Shown: piece after piece, positions 47,072 to 58,403 of the stretch
Layout of the letters: each line of letters opens with the position of its first letter
Position numbering within the stretch: the stretch's first letter is position 1
Origin: Rhabdophis nuchalis
Taxonomy: Eukaryota; Chordata; Lepidosauria; Squamata; Natricidae
Assembly: GCA_039707465.1 (NCBI GenBank)
Contig: CM077647.1
Location: forward strand, 114,202,110 to 114,266,109
Direction: 5' to 3'
DNA: 64,000 bases
Notes under the pieces: model-generated
What the model was told of the DNA's origin: nothing
The model's database searches: none
What the model saw: the letters and a program-made list of their open reading frames with translations, nothing else
Translations under genes and position numbers: made by a program

Positions 47072-47376
47072 GGTTGTCCGAAGCTGCGTACGTTTGGGAA
47101 CGGTGTCCAGCGGAGTGGGCGCATCCGTCAGTGCGAAGCAGCCGGAGAGTTGCGGCTGCTGGCGGCGGCCTGGGCGTCACTGGTTCGATTGGCGAGGCGC
47201 TTGGGCTTGCCGGTCGTCCACGGTGTGTCGCTGGCTGTCCTGGGCGGGTGGCGCGTCGGCTGGCATCGCGGCGCAGCAAACGGCAGCCAGGTGGCCTTTT
47301 CGGCCGCATCGGCGGCATGTGGCGGCCCGGAAGGGGCAGTCGGCCCGGGGGTGTTTTCCCTCGCAGCCCAAGCACT

Positions 47377-47764
47377 GTAGTATTTGTCTATAGTATTATT
47401 TCTGGAAAAAGCAGAAGAGTAAAATGGAGAATTTTTTTAAACAAAGTTAAATAAGTTAAGAAGAAGGTTGTTATAGTATTAGGTATGGTATATATTAGTA
47501 TTAAGTTAAGAATAGATAAAATAATAAATATGGCTGTAAATTGTAATTATTGTATAAAATATTTGCACAAAATATATGTACCTAGATGACATGCTATTTA
47601 ATGGAAGATGATGTTTGAATTAAAATAAAATAAAATAAATATTTTTTAAATGCCTTAGCAAAATGTTTCCAATAAAGTTTCCAATAAAGTTTCCAATAAA
47701 TCTTTCTATATATTTTAAAGATTTTGTGTTCTCCCTTTAGTTCCTTTTCTTTTGAGTCTAAAAA
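47377..47764. other. AT-rich stretch between two retrotransposon remnants
   Basis: Tandem TTTCCAATAAAG repeats lie near 47675-47700. Nothing else is recognised. Confidence 0.4.
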
Positions 47765-49060
47765 AGAATCACCTCACCCAGTTCAAATCACTGTTCATCT
47801 ACATTGCTCTACTGCATTCCTTGTTTCTTTGGCTGCCCCAGCTTTGCAACAGCAATAAAGGCTGCTTCTCCTTTTCATCATTGGATGGGAGGAAATCCCT
47901 GGGTCCAGCTGGAGAGCCACTACACTCCGTGACCTGCTGGGTGCCCCACCTTTCTTTGTCATCCCTACAGAGCCCCTTGAGGGGCCCTCCAATGAGGAGG
48001 ATTTGGCTTGAGTTTTTGGGGACCCATTCCTCACATCTGATCTCACCACGATGTCAAACCGGATGTCCTCATGCTCCATATATTGATCCTCCTCCACCTC
48101 CTTGAATCTGGCTTCTAACTCTTGCAGGAATTCATTGGCGTCCTGAAACTGGGGGAGGCTCTCTTCCTATGGAGGAATGCTAGCCATTCATTTGCTTCTC
48201 CTTCTAATCCCATGGTTATGTCATTCACCATGACTCTATGCAATGGATAGAAGTGTCAATAATGATCTAAATGGACTCCAATGGAGTCAATGAATAGAGC
48301 CAGTTGATCTGGGTCCCCATCAACTCCCCTGGAATCAAAGTGGCTCATTCAATACCTCCACTCCCTCATCTTTTTGGGGCCCATCTGCCTGCACTTGCTG
48401 CACTTGGAGATCTCCATCAGCTGTAGTTCATAGAGCTGGGTTTGCCCCACCTGGACAGTTTGCTTCTGGTGTGAGGGAGCCATTGGCAGCAGCCCCAGGC
48501 TCAGGCTCCTTCTGGCAGGTGGATAAGGGCTTCTTCTCACTTCCTGGAGTTTGATTGCATCCCCCCTATCTCTTTTCCCCTTTCTTTTGGGCAGCACAAT
48601 GGCCCCTCATCGCAAAGGGTAGCTCAGTCAAATTCCTCCCTCAATTGCTCCAAGGATTCACCTTGGGTCCCAAGGAGGGATTTTTGTACCTGATCTCTTC
48701 CCACTCCTTCTTCCACTCCAATCTTCCTGGCTCACTTATGGGCTACCCCAAATGATGGAAGCTAGGTTAGGGGAAATCAACAGCTTTAGGGAGTTTTCCC
48801 ACCAATACCCATTCATTTCTGCTTCTGTCACCGAGGCAGGCATCCTAGAAAACTCGGTTTCCATGGTCAGAGGTGGCTGCACTTGGGTTCTGAGGGGATG
48901 CTGGCTCCTGGAGTTCTCAGGAGGGGAGTAGGATCTGCCTCCTTCTGGGTTGCCAGTAGAAGGCTTTCTTCAGAGATTCTGCCCTCTGCCATGGTGGCAT
49001 GCCAGATATTGGAGAGCAAGTGGAGAGGCCGGTGCTCAGGAATCCCAGTCATTTTTGGTT
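47765..49060 (-). pseudogene. Decayed retrotransposon gag-like region
   Basis: Minus-strand translation near 48160-48065 gives ESLPQFQDANEFLQELEARF followed by KEVEEDQYMEHED, resembling a gag capsid segment. Near 49050 a Met-initiated frame starts MTGIPEHRPLHLL. Several stops separate the pieces. The family is uncertain; a gypsy-type or retrovirus-like gag are both possible. Confidence 0.5.
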
Positions 49061-49084
49061 AGTTTTGAGAGAACTGGCTTGATG

Positions 49085-49480
49085 TCAAGTTTCTGACCAA
49101 TGTCCTAATAAAATCAAGAGCCTCAAGCTATTGTGCAAAAATAATCCAATTGTTTATTAGGAGCACCATGTTGGCACAACCTAGGTGAAGCCAGCTCTGA
49201 CTTCACCCAGTTCGTGCCTTGCCTTTGACCCTGTTGACCCCAAGGTGTATCACCAGTCACATTCCCCAACGAAGCAATTTTGTGGGTCATAGAAGTTACT
49301 CCCTCCAGCCATTGCGGGACTCTGTGGAGATGGCCTTGATTTAGGCCAGCTAGGATGTGTTTTGTTTTGACTGAAGTGTGAATTCCTCAATGCAGCTGCA
49401 AGGCATGATTTCCCATTCCCCTGCCTATGTCAACTCAGGAGCAGATCAGGAAAGCCTGCCCTTTGTACTGTGTTTCACTA
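49085..49480 (-). mobile_element. LTR-like sequence upstream of the decayed gag
   Basis: On the minus strand it lies just before the gag-like frame, contains AATAAA (near 49155) and is homologous to the solo copies at 1005-1320 and 62461-62765. I take it as the 5' LTR of the decayed element. Confidence 0.45.
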
Positions 49481-49574
49481 AAAAATAAGATCCAACCAGA
49501 AAATAAGCCCTAGCATAATTTTTAGAATGCTCCTAATGTAAGGATTTTTTCCCCATCCAAAACATCTTTTCTTC

Positions 49575-49916
49575 TAATTAGAATTAATTAGAACTTACAA
49601 TCGGGACAATGGCTTCTAAAAAACCACCTAATGGAAAGTATTTTTCCGCTCCATCTTCAGCTCGCTCCAGTGCAGTTACACAACAGACAAAGATCACCGC
49701 ATTATTGCAGAAAGAAGCAACTGGTGAGAGCGACAAGGAATTGTCAACTAACAAGATGCTCCAGGACATAATGAAAAATGTGCATGCAATGCAGGAGAGG
49801 CGGAGGCCTTTCTTCAAAAGCACTCTTCACTCCTAGGGGACGAGGATGATGAAAGGAAGGGAGATGAAGAATCAATAGCAAAAAGACTTAGATCTCAAAA
49901 ATGATTTTATTTGAAA
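49575..49916 (+). mobile_element. L1-like element, ORF1 with large internal deletion
   Basis: The plus-strand frame starts MASKKPPNGKYFSAPSSARS and reaches KNVHAMQ. It then jumps to the far C-terminus (ERRRPFFKSTLHS, and in another frame ESIAKRLRSQK and stop). The same C-terminus is at 61255-61388. After the stop comes 3' UTR, not ORF2, interrupted by Helitron 3. The 3' UTR resumes at 54550. Confidence 0.65.
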
Positions 49917-50860
49917 CTAGCTATATCCGGCCACACGTCTGGTTAAATGGCCAACCAATCTGTGTGTAGATCTACACCTGCACACATGCACACAACCACC
50001 ATATAAGCCCCTACCTACCTACTGTATTTCTCCCTCTCTATCTATCTATCCCTCTACCTACCTACATACTGTATTTCATTCTTTCTCCCTCTATCTACCT
50101 ACCTACCTACTGTATTTCCCCCTCTTTCTCTATTCCTCTACCTACCTACCAGGGGTGGGTTCCTAAGGGTTCGCACGGGCTCCCGCGAGCCCTTTCGTCA
50201 AATTTACCGATCCCGAGCGATCCGCTTGGACCGGTGGACCCAGAAGTAAGTAGGTCCCCCGCGCACGTCCACGCCCCTCCCCACCACCGCCTAGCCAGCG
50301 CTAAAATCGCTGGCCGCCGGTGGCTTGGAACTCGGAGGGGCACGTGTGAAGTTTGCATGCTTCCCCAGCAAAGCCAGCCCAAGAGGCAGATGGAAAAGAG
50401 CGCAAAAAGCGCCGAACTCTCCCAAGCCAGGCACGGAGAGACCTGCCGCCTGGGCTCTGCCAAGTGGCGTGGGGGAGGAGACCAGAACTTGAAGTTACCT
50501 GCCCTGCCCTAGGAGAAAAGCCGGGGCTTTGACTGCCCCTTTTTCAGCCCTCGGCAGACGAGAACGGAGCTTTTCGGTAGAGTTTTTCTCCCCCTCTTTC
50601 TTCTGCTTGCAAAGCATTAACGGATGGGAGGCAGGGAAGGTGCTTCTTTTGCTTCTTCTAAAACTCGGGGAGCCTCAGCCTTTGGAAGAGGGGGGGGGAC
50701 GTTTTGCTTTTGCTTGAGTAGAAGCACAAAGAGGGAAGCCAAGGAGTTTGCTTGATGTTTTAGGGCAGTGGTCGGCAAACCGCATGCGGCTCTTTGGCCC
50801 CTTGAATGTGGCTCTTCAGTCTCTCTCTGATTCCCTCCCTCCCTTCCTCCCTCTCTCTCT

Positions 50861-51327
50861 CTGTGCCTCTCTCTGTCTGCCGGTCACTGTGTCCACAGAA
50901 TACCGCGTGAAGCAGCGGTGACTCTGCGCTGCCGGCGACGCCATCCGCAAGGTCCCCCTCGGCGCTTTTCCACGGTGGGAAAGATAGGCGCGTGCGGGTC
51001 CTGCAGAATTACAGCGCAGATTCGCACCGCTGCGGACTCTCCGAGGCTGTAATCGGCATGCGCATGTCCCGCCCGATTACAGCCTCGGAGAGTCCGTAGC
51101 GGTGCGAATCTGCGCTGTAATTCTGCAGGACCCGCACGCGCCTATCTTTCCCACCGTGGAAAAGCGCCGAGTTTCTGCACGGCCCCTGATCACTCCAGAC
51201 GCCATCGGGGAAGACGGGAGCGCGAGGGGGACCTCGCGGATGGCGTCGCCGGCAGCGTAGAGTCGCCGCTGCTTCACGCGGTATTCTGTGGACACAGTGA
51301 CCGGCAGACAGAGAGAGGCAGAGAGAG
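50861..51327. repeat. Imperfect long inverted repeat
   Basis: The left arm is about 50861-51056 and the right arm about 51073-51327, around a 16-base centre. The arms match closely except for about 57 extra bases in the right arm near 51170-51225. The sequence is GC-rich and CpG-containing. Confidence 0.9.
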
Positions 51328-52030
51328 GGGGGGGACGGTGGAAGGGAATCAGAATCTGATAGACACAGAGAGAATGACAGAGAGAGACAGGAAGCTAGGG
51401 GAGAGACACAGAGATAAGAGGGAGGGAGGAAAGAAAGGCAGGCACAGAAAGAGAATGACAGAAAGAGACAGGGAGGGAGGGAGGGAGGGAAGGAGGGAGA
51501 GAAAAAGCCACAGAGAGAGAGAGTCAGACAGACACAGAGAATGGTAGAAAGAGACAGAGAGGGAGGGAGGGAGAGAGAGATAAAGAGCCACAGAGAGAAA
51601 CAGACAGACAGACTCAGAGAATGACAGAAAGAGACAGAGGGAAGGAGGGAGAGAAAGAGCCACAGAGAGAGAGAGAGAGTCAGAGAGACACAGAGAATGA
51701 TAGAAAGAGACAGAGAGGGAGGGAGGGAGAGATAAAGAGCCACAGAGAGAAACAGACAGACAGACTCAGAGAATGACAGAAAGAGACAAAGGGAAGGAGG
51801 GAGAGAAAGAGCCACAGAGAGAGAGTCAGATAGACACAAAGAATGATAGAAAGAGACAGAGAGGGAGGGAGGGAGGGAGGGAGGGAAGGAGGGAGGGAGG
51901 GAGAGAGAGAGAGATAAAGAGCCACAGTGAGAGACAGACAGACTCAGAGAGAGAGACAGAGAGAGACAGAGAGAAAGAGAAAGAAGGGAAGAAAGAAAAG
52001 AAAGAAAAAGAAAGTGGGACAGAGATGAAA
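51300..52030. repeat. AG-rich (GAGA / GACAGA / GGGA) tract
   Basis: About 730 bp of purine-rich repeats with a recurring longer unit around AAAGAGCCACAGAGAG. The open frames over it on both strands are compositional. Confidence 0.93.
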
Positions 52031-52124
52031 GAGAACTTATGACCACAATTGAGGCCAAAATTTTGGTTGCTAAGCAAGACCGTTGTTAAGTGAATTTCAC
52101 CACATTTTCCAAGTTGGCCACGCC

Positions 52125-52280
52125 CACCCGGTCACATGGCCGGCAAGCCACTCCCACCCGGTCACATGGCTGGCAAGCCACTCCCACCCGGTCACATGGC
52201 CGGCAAGCCACTCCCACCCGGTCACATGGCTGGCAAGCCACTCCCACCAGGTAACATGGCCAGCAAGCCACTCCCACAAA
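52125..52280. repeat. 30-bp tandem repeat, five copies
   Basis: Units of GGCAAGCCACTCCCACCCGG plus TCACATGGCC, alternating CCGG/CTGG at one site. Confidence 0.9.
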
Positions 52281-52331
52281 GCAGGCCACACCCACAGAAT
52301 ATGTTCCAAAAAATTTGAAACCCACCCCTGC

Positions 52332-52905
52332 TACCTACCTACCTACTGCATTTCTCGCTATCTATCTGTATACCTACCTACCTACCTATGGTATTTCTCC
52401 CTCTCTGTCTATCTCTCTACTTACCTACCTATTGTATTTCTTGCTTTCTCCCTCTACCTACCTACCTACCTACCTACCTACCTACCTACTGCATTTCTCC
52501 TTCTCTATCTATCCCCCATCTACCTACCTGCCTACCTACTGTATTTCCCCCTCTCTATCCCTCTACCTATCTACCTACCGTATTTCTCACTATCTATCTA
52601 TACACCTACCTACCTACCTACGGTATTTTTCCCTCTCTGTCTATCCCTCTACTTACCTACCTATTGTATTTCTTGCTTTCTCCCTCTACCTACCTACCTA
52701 CCTACTGTATTTCTCCCTCTCTATCTATCCCCCTATCCACTTACCTGCCTACCTACTGTATTTCTCCCTCTCTGTCTATCCCTCTACCTACCTATCTACT
52801 GTATTTCTCCCTATCTATCTATCCATCCCCCTACCTACGTACCTACCTACCTACTATATTTCTTCCTTTCTCCCTCTACCTACTTACCTACCTACCTACC
52901 TACTG

Positions 52906-52944
<39 letters not shown>

Positions 52945-53010
52945 ATCTATCTATCTATCCACCAACCTACCTACCTACCTACCTACCTAATTTCTCCCTC
53001 TCTATCTATT
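52332..53010. repeat. CTAC / CTAT / ACTGTATTTCTCCCT minisatellite
   Basis: Irregular units of about 50-70 bp are built from (CCTA)n, TACTGTATTTCTCCCTCTCT and CTATC runs, plus a (TTTC)n run near 52910. It matches the minisatellite in Helitrons 1 and 2. Confidence 0.9.
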
Positions 53011-54110
53011 CCTTGGGGGTCATCTAGTCCAACTCCCTGCTAGGCAGGAAGCCCTATACCCATGATGGTGAACCTATGGCACGGGTACCACAGGTGGCAC
53101 ACGGAACCATTTCTTAGGCCACGCGAGGCATTGCCCTGTCAGCTTCAGTTTGTATGTGTGCCCTGGCCAGCTGATTTAGGCCTTCTTAGGAGGCCATTTT
53201 TTGCCCTCTGGAGATGGGGGAAGGCTGTTTTCATCCTCCCCAGGCTCCTATAAACCCTCTGGAGCCTGGGGATGACATAAAAAGCATGCCAAATGCAGGG
53301 GGTCATGCACATAGCATTATGGATGTGGCACACCTGTGCACATCGCCCCTGCACTCCCCCTGCTTTTGGCACATGAGCCAAAAAAGGTTAGCCATCACTG
53401 CCCTATACCATTTTAGACAAATGGCTATCCAACATCTTCTTGAAGACTTGCAGTGTTGGGGCATTCACAACTTCTGGAGGCAAGCTGTTCCAATGATTAA
53501 TTGTTCTAACTGTCAGGAAATTTCTCCTCAGTTCTAAGTTGCTTCTCTACTTGATTAGTTTCCACCCATTGCTTCTTGTTCTGCCCTCAGGTGCTTTGGA
53601 GAATAGCTTGACTCCCTCTTCTTTGTGGCAACCTCTGAGATATTGGAAGGCTGCTATCCTGTCTCCCCGTCCCTCTTTTATTAAACTGTATTTCTCCCTG
53701 TTTCTCTATTCCCCTATCTACCTACCTACTGTAATACAATAATACAATAGCAGAGTTGGAAGGGACCTTGGAGGTCATCAGTCCAACCCCGCTGCTCAAG
53801 CAGGAGACCCTATACTGTGTCAGACAAATGGTTTTCCAGTCTCTTCTTAAAAACACATCCAGTGTTGGGCCATCCATAACTTCTGGTGGCAAGCTGTTCC
53901 ACTGGTTAATAGTTCTCACTGCCAGGAAATTTCCCCTCAGTTCTAAGTTGCTTCTCTCCTTGATTAGTTTCCACCCATTGCTTCTTGTTCTACCTTCAGG
54001 TGCTTTGGAGAATAGCTTGACTCCCTCTTCTTTGGGGCAACCCCTGAGTTATTGGAAGGCTGCTATCATGTCTCCCCTAGTCCCTCTTTTATTAAACTGT
54101 ATTTGCTGTC
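53010..54110 (-). mobile_element. CR1 3' ends carried by Helitron 3
   Basis: There are two CR1 pieces, 53010-53690 (split by the hAT MITE) and 53745-54110. Each carries GGAGGTCATC(TA)GTCCAA and a TTCTAAGTTGCTTCTCT block. Confidence 0.8.
53060..53400. mobile_element. hAT MITE with 8-bp target duplication
   Basis: The left end is CCATGATGGTGAACC and the right end GGTTAGCCATCACTG. CCCTATAC flanks it at 53052-53059 and 53401-53408. Removing it restores an uninterrupted CR1 3' end. Confidence 0.9.
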
Positions 54111-54549
54111 AGATAGCTGGTTCTTTCTTACAGCTTGGTTCAGTTCGTATTAAACAGTTTAAAGCAGCTGCCTGCCTCCGTGTTTTTACCTCAGAGAACA
54201 GTCTTGAGCAGTATTTCTTCCCCCCCCCCTCTCTCTATGGGCCACCTGGGAGTTTGCTATTCTCTGTGCCTTTTTGGCCCTAAGAGGCCGCCATATGAGG
54301 CCTCTTCCAACACTGACAGTTGAAAAGCAGCCTGATGGGCGTGGCTACAGGGAATTCTCACATTTTCAGTGAGTACATTTTATTTGTGTTTAGCTTGCAC
54401 ACAACACACGTGTGATAGGCACAAAATGAGTAGCTATTCTATTATCGGAAGTCCTTGGTTACATTGTGTCAAAATTTGAGGCAAATCGTCCAGTAGTTTT
54501 TGAGATTAGTGGATTCGTACAAACTATTTTACCTTTTTATTTATATAGA

Positions 54550-54790
54550 TTTCTACTGTGATTGTTGAAATTAGATGGCATTGAAAAACATGATAGAATG
54601 TATGAATTTTACAATGTAAAGTATTTGTATGCTTATCCTTTGCTTGTTCTAAAAAAATTGTATTTATATGAAGTTTTGGGAGGACCATTGCCTCTGACAT
54701 GGAAGCCACTAAAATGTCATATCTACCCTATATCTCTTTTCCTAAGCATATTTCAAAAACCAATAAAATTGTGTTTTTTTTTAAAAAAAA
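54550..54790 (+). mobile_element. L1 3' UTR resuming after Helitron 3
   Basis: It aligns with 61395-61630 (for example GAATGTATGAATTTTACAAT, and TGACATGGAAGCCACTAAAA near 54695). It ends CCAATAAAATTGTG plus a T/A run. Confidence 0.65.
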
Positions 54791-54931
54791 CCTCTGATAA
54801 GGCGTATCAGACCCCAATATGGGGGGTTGGGTGGGGAAGAAGACCCAGGAAATACCAGCTTTATCTAGGGAAGTGAAGCACCTTAAGATAGTTTCAAAAT
54901 AACAAGGGTGGGGCATCTTTTATCGCTAGCA

Positions 54932-56026
54932 CAGTGGTGGGCAAACTCATTAGTCAAGAGAGTCAAATATCAACAGTACAACGATTGAAATTTCCTTTGA
55001 GAGCCAAAAGAAAGTGTGGCCTGTTTTGTGGAAGTGGATCAGCAGTCATGTGACCAGGTGGGCATGGCCAACTTGGAAAATGTGGTGAAACTCACTTAAC
55101 AACAGTCTTGCTTAGCAACCAAAATTTTGGGCTCAATTGTGGTCATAAGTTCTTTCTTTCTTTATCTCTCTCTCTCCCACTTTCTTTTTCTTTCTTTTTT
55201 CTTTCTTTCTCCTCTCTTTTTCTTTCTGTCTCTCTCTCTCTGTGTGTCTGTCTGTCTCTCTCTGTATCAGTCTCTCTCTCCTCCCTCCACCCATCTCTGT
55301 CACTGTATGTGTGTGTGTCTGTCTCTCACTCACTTAATCACTCTGTCTCTGTCTATCTGTCTCTCCCTCCCTCCCTCCCTCCCTCTCTCTGTCTCTCCCT
55401 GTCTCTGTGTGTGTCACTCTCTCTGATTCCCTCCCTCCCTCTCTCTCTCTCTGTCTCTGTCTGTCTTTCTCTCCCTCTTTCCCCTGTCTGTCTCCAATTC
55501 AATCCCTCCCTCTGTCGTTCTCTCTCTGTGCCTCTCTCCGTCTCTCTCCCTCCTTCCTTCCCTCTCTCTGTCTCTCTCTCTCTCTGTGTACTCTGTGTCT
55601 GTCAGTCTCTCTGATCCCCTCCCTCCCCCCCCCAGGAAGCAGTGGAAGGGCCGGCATGCCGACTGGGGAGGCTACGGATGCCTCCTCGCGCAGCGGGCAG
55701 GCAGGCGGGCGGGACAAGCACCCAAGGCTATGGCCACCTTAAGCACCGCTGAGGCTGTCCAGGGACTGCGCGCCCACCTCCCTCCCAGCCCCGCCTGGTG
55801 GGCAGCCCCAGAACGTTCGCCGTGGTGGCCGTCGGAGGGAGCCAGTGGAGATGCGCCTGGCTGCCCTGCCCGACGCCCCTGCCGGGCGACTTTGCAGTGC
55901 TCGGGGGTAGCAGCAGCAGCTGCTGCTGCCTATGCCGGAGATGGAGTCTGCCCGGTGGAGGAAGAGCTGCACTCGAGGGGCCAAAGAGCCACTTGTGGCT
56001 CGCGAGCCGCGGTTTGCTGACCACTG
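54932..56026. mobile_element. hAT-like element
   Basis: It starts CAGTGGTGGGCAAACTC after CGCTAGCA and ends GTTTGCTGACCACTG before CTCTAGCA, a seven-of-eight duplication. The interior has a CT-rich tract (55150-55630) and a GC-rich end with a CTGCTGCTGC run. No transposase frame was found. Confidence 0.75.
55150..55630. repeat. CT-rich (TCTC / TCTG / CCCT) tract
   Basis: Pyrimidine repeats, the complement of the AG tracts at 51300-52030 and 59800-60225. All three sit next to the same TTGCTTAGCAACCAAAATTT sequence. Confidence 0.93.
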
Positions 56027-56884
56027 CTCTAGCACAATGCAAATAAAAATTGTTCATGGTGAAGTTCCAACTCAATTCCAAAGAAAGTCTTATTCAAGGT
56101 CAGCTTGTGTGCCACAGCACAGTGCAATTCTGTGCATGGTTCCCACACTAAAAAGTCTCCAGGAGTTACATGGATTGTCAACCAGCATGCAGGGTGGCTC
56201 CCAACAATCAGGCTAGAATCAGGGTATGATAGGTTTTCCATGAAGATGGCTTCATTTTACCAATGTAAGATATCTCAATAGGCCTTAGCTGAGTGCTAGG
56301 ATTTCTTTGGCATGAAAGCTTTTCCCAAGGGTAGCTTGAGTATAAGCAGAGCGCTTTTGCCACAGTCCAGAAAAGCAGCCAAGCCACATCACAAAGTTCC
56401 TGCATCAAAGCCTGAGGTCTCTCCAGCAACAAAACATTGGAGGGATGTACCAGGTGGGGGAGGACCAACTTTGGGCAGGCTGCAGTGCAGGCTGGCAAGT
56501 GAGAGCTCAAAGTGCTGGTCTTAATGAACCTGCAGGAGAAAAGATCACTAATACTATTAACCGCATAGCGCCCAACATTGGAGATAGTTGAGAGAAGCAG
56601 GGAGTGAGGGAACAAAGGACAGGCCAAGTGCTGCAAACACCACTATCAGTAGCCAATAGGAGTGGGTCCACCTCAGAGAGATGTGCAATGCCATCAATAA
56701 TGGAAGGGTGCACATCTCCCACTAGAGGCAGAGAATGAACAGTGGTGTGCTAAATCAATTTCTGTGAGGGAAAGGGGAGGAAAGTGCAGGCGAGGCTGAC
56801 TCCCACCATCACTTTGCTTGCCTACAGCCACAATGGGGCAGGGTGTCACGTGGTGCATCTGGATCACATGCCTCCCCTATTTCT
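56027..56884. other. Intergenic, nothing firmly recognised
   Basis: Moderate GC. Short frames on both strands resemble no known family. Part may belong to an unidentified repeat. Confidence 0.35.
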
Positions 56885-57365
56885 CCATCTTATTTTATTT
56901 ATTTATTTTATTTTATTAAATTTATACCCCGCCCTTCTCCTTGTTAGGACCCAGGGCGGCGCACAGGCATTATATAAAACCATAAACACAATATACATCA
57001 ATTAAAAATATATTAAATTAATTCACCCGTGCTAAAACCCATTATTAAAACCGTAACCAAATTATAATTTATATTTAAAAGTCAGACGCGGGGGGCTATC
57101 CTAGGCCGGCTTGTTGGAGTAAGTACGTCTTAAGACGTTGGCGGAAGAGGCGGAGGTCCGAGGTAGTGCGAAGGTCGGGGGGTAGGTCGTTCCAGAGGGC
57201 CGGGCCCGCCACAGAGAAGGCTCTTCCCCTGGGTGTCGCCAGCCGGCATTGCCCAGCCGACGGCACCCGGAGTAGGCCCGCTCTGTGGGAGCGGACCGGA
57301 CGAAGGGATGTATGGGGCAGGAGGCGGTCTCGTATATAGCTAGGCCTGCTGCTTGGATAGGTAAT
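56885..57365 (-). mobile_element. L2/CR1-group LINE 3' fragment
   Basis: The minus-strand frame reads RPSYIRDRLLPHTSLRPVRS and SVAGPALWNDLPPDLRTTSD, then the 3' end TTTATACCCCGCCC and a T-rich tail. Confidence 0.85.
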
Positions 57366-57945
57366 CAATGCTGCGCAGCCCTAAAATGCTCCAGCCAAGG
57401 GACCAATGGGCTTCTGCTGCTGCTGCACGACATCATCAATTCTGCATGTGGACCACCTCTTGTGCACTTGCCAAGAAAGGTAGGGCAGCCAGCTAGGCTA
57501 ATCACTCACATACTGTGTTTTTTTGAAAGAAAATCCTAATCCATCTTGTGGAGCCAAAATAATAAGACTGAGTCTTATTTTTGGGGAAAAGTGTAAAATG
57601 AGTTTATACTGTAAATGTATGTCCTCTATCTTTTTATAATGCTGAATAATTCCAAAAATACTATTGACTAAATTTGAAAATAAGAGAAGAAAAAGATCCA
57701 TTCCATGAGGATAAACTCAAGGGAAGGATTTGAAATTAATGAGCTAATTGAAGTTAATTGGACTTATATTGGTGTGATATATATAATTGAAAAGCTCTAA
57801 TGTAGTATTGTGTTTTGGGCTCTGGGTTTAAAATGGTCTACTTTTTTCTCCTTCAGGTATAATATTTGAATATGTTTTAAAGTTAGTAAAATATCAAAAT
57901 TTTAAAAAGTGTTTTCTTTAGAATTTATAACTTAAAATTGAAATT
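57366..57945. other. Intergenic, nothing recognised
   Basis: AT-rich. A short AAAATAATAAGACTGAGTCT segment near 57560 may be a MITE end. Confidence 0.35.
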
Positions 57946-58090
57946 ACCATATTTTTCAGAGTATAAGATGCACCAGAGTATAAGACGCACCTTAATTTGG
58001 GGGGAGTAGAACAAGAAAAAAAGTTTCTGCCTCCACCTACCAGCATCCATCAGTATTAATCTGGCTAGTGTCCTTGCAGAAAACATAAGG
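57946..58090. mobile_element. One-ended copy of the TIR transposon
   Basis: ACCATATTTTTCAGAGTATA followed by AGATGCACC matches the end of the element at 3067. The other end is missing. Confidence 0.6.
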
Positions 58091-58403
58091 TGACCAGACG
58101 TCCAACTTTCGGCGAGACAGTCCCGCATATTAATAATTAGTCACGCGTCATGCGTCCCTTTAAAAATTTCCCGATTTTTGGAATATTCCAAATCTTCCTC
58201 CTTCTCCTCCTCCTCTTCCTCCTCCCCACCCGCCACTCCTCTCCTCCTGCGGTCCGACTTGCCTGCCTTGGCAGAAGATCCGAGTCGTGAGGCGCGAACA
58301 GGAAGTCAGACGTAGTCGCCCAGCTAAGCAGGGGGTGAGGCAGGCAATGACGACTGCAGCAGCGGGTCACTGAATCTGGAGTGGTCCAGCTGCCCCATGG
58401 CCA

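Larger units (their letters stand above)
43860..47376 (-). mobile_element. Ty3/gypsy retrotransposon body, 5'-truncated and broken
   Basis: Domain order on the minus strand is gag zinc knuckle (CRRCGRKGHLAAVC, about 47310), protease (EVDSGSSRSII), reverse transcriptase (with VPYFDDVLIA), RNase H (LVCDASPFGLGAILSH) and integrase (CVPC, then VDFAGPF, VVSDNGPQF and NGRAERAV). It ends with the polypurine tract and LTR. This is the gypsy order. Frames change at about 45620 and 45430, and a piece is missing just before the RICADYK block, so it is inactive. GC content is much higher than in the flanks. Homology stops abruptly at 47376, inside gag. Confidence 0.9.
50151..52331. mobile_element. hAT-like element inside Helitron 3
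   Basis: It starts CAGGGGTGGGTT after CTACCTAC and ends AAACCCACCCCTG before CTACCTAC, an 8-bp duplication although in repetitive DNA. It holds a large inverted repeat (50861-51327), an AG-rich tract (51300-52030) and a 30-bp tandem repeat (52125-52280). No transposase is visible. Confidence 0.65.
49917..54549 (-). mobile_element. Helitron 3, with nested insertions
   Basis: The plus strand begins CTAGCTATATCCGGCCACAC after an A and ends TTTATATAGA before a T, as in Helitron 2, but it is 4.6 kb long. The terminal hairpin has lost one side through a small deletion. Cargo: the minisatellite (50010-50150, continuing at 52332-53010), CR1 3' ends (53010-53690, 53745-54110) and the shared end sequence (54270-54549). 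Inserted in it are a hAT element (50151-52331) and a hAT MITE (53060-53400). Confidence 0.78.

Noticed and set aside
51009..52077. Long Ser/Leu- or Arg/Glu-rich open frames, including one of 349 codons
   Set aside because: They lie over the AG-rich tract and palindrome of a hAT element and have no domain or splice context.
52083..53043. Open frames of 200-314 codons with Y-L-P-T-Y repeats
   Set aside because: Translations of the CTAC/CTAT minisatellite inside Helitron 3.
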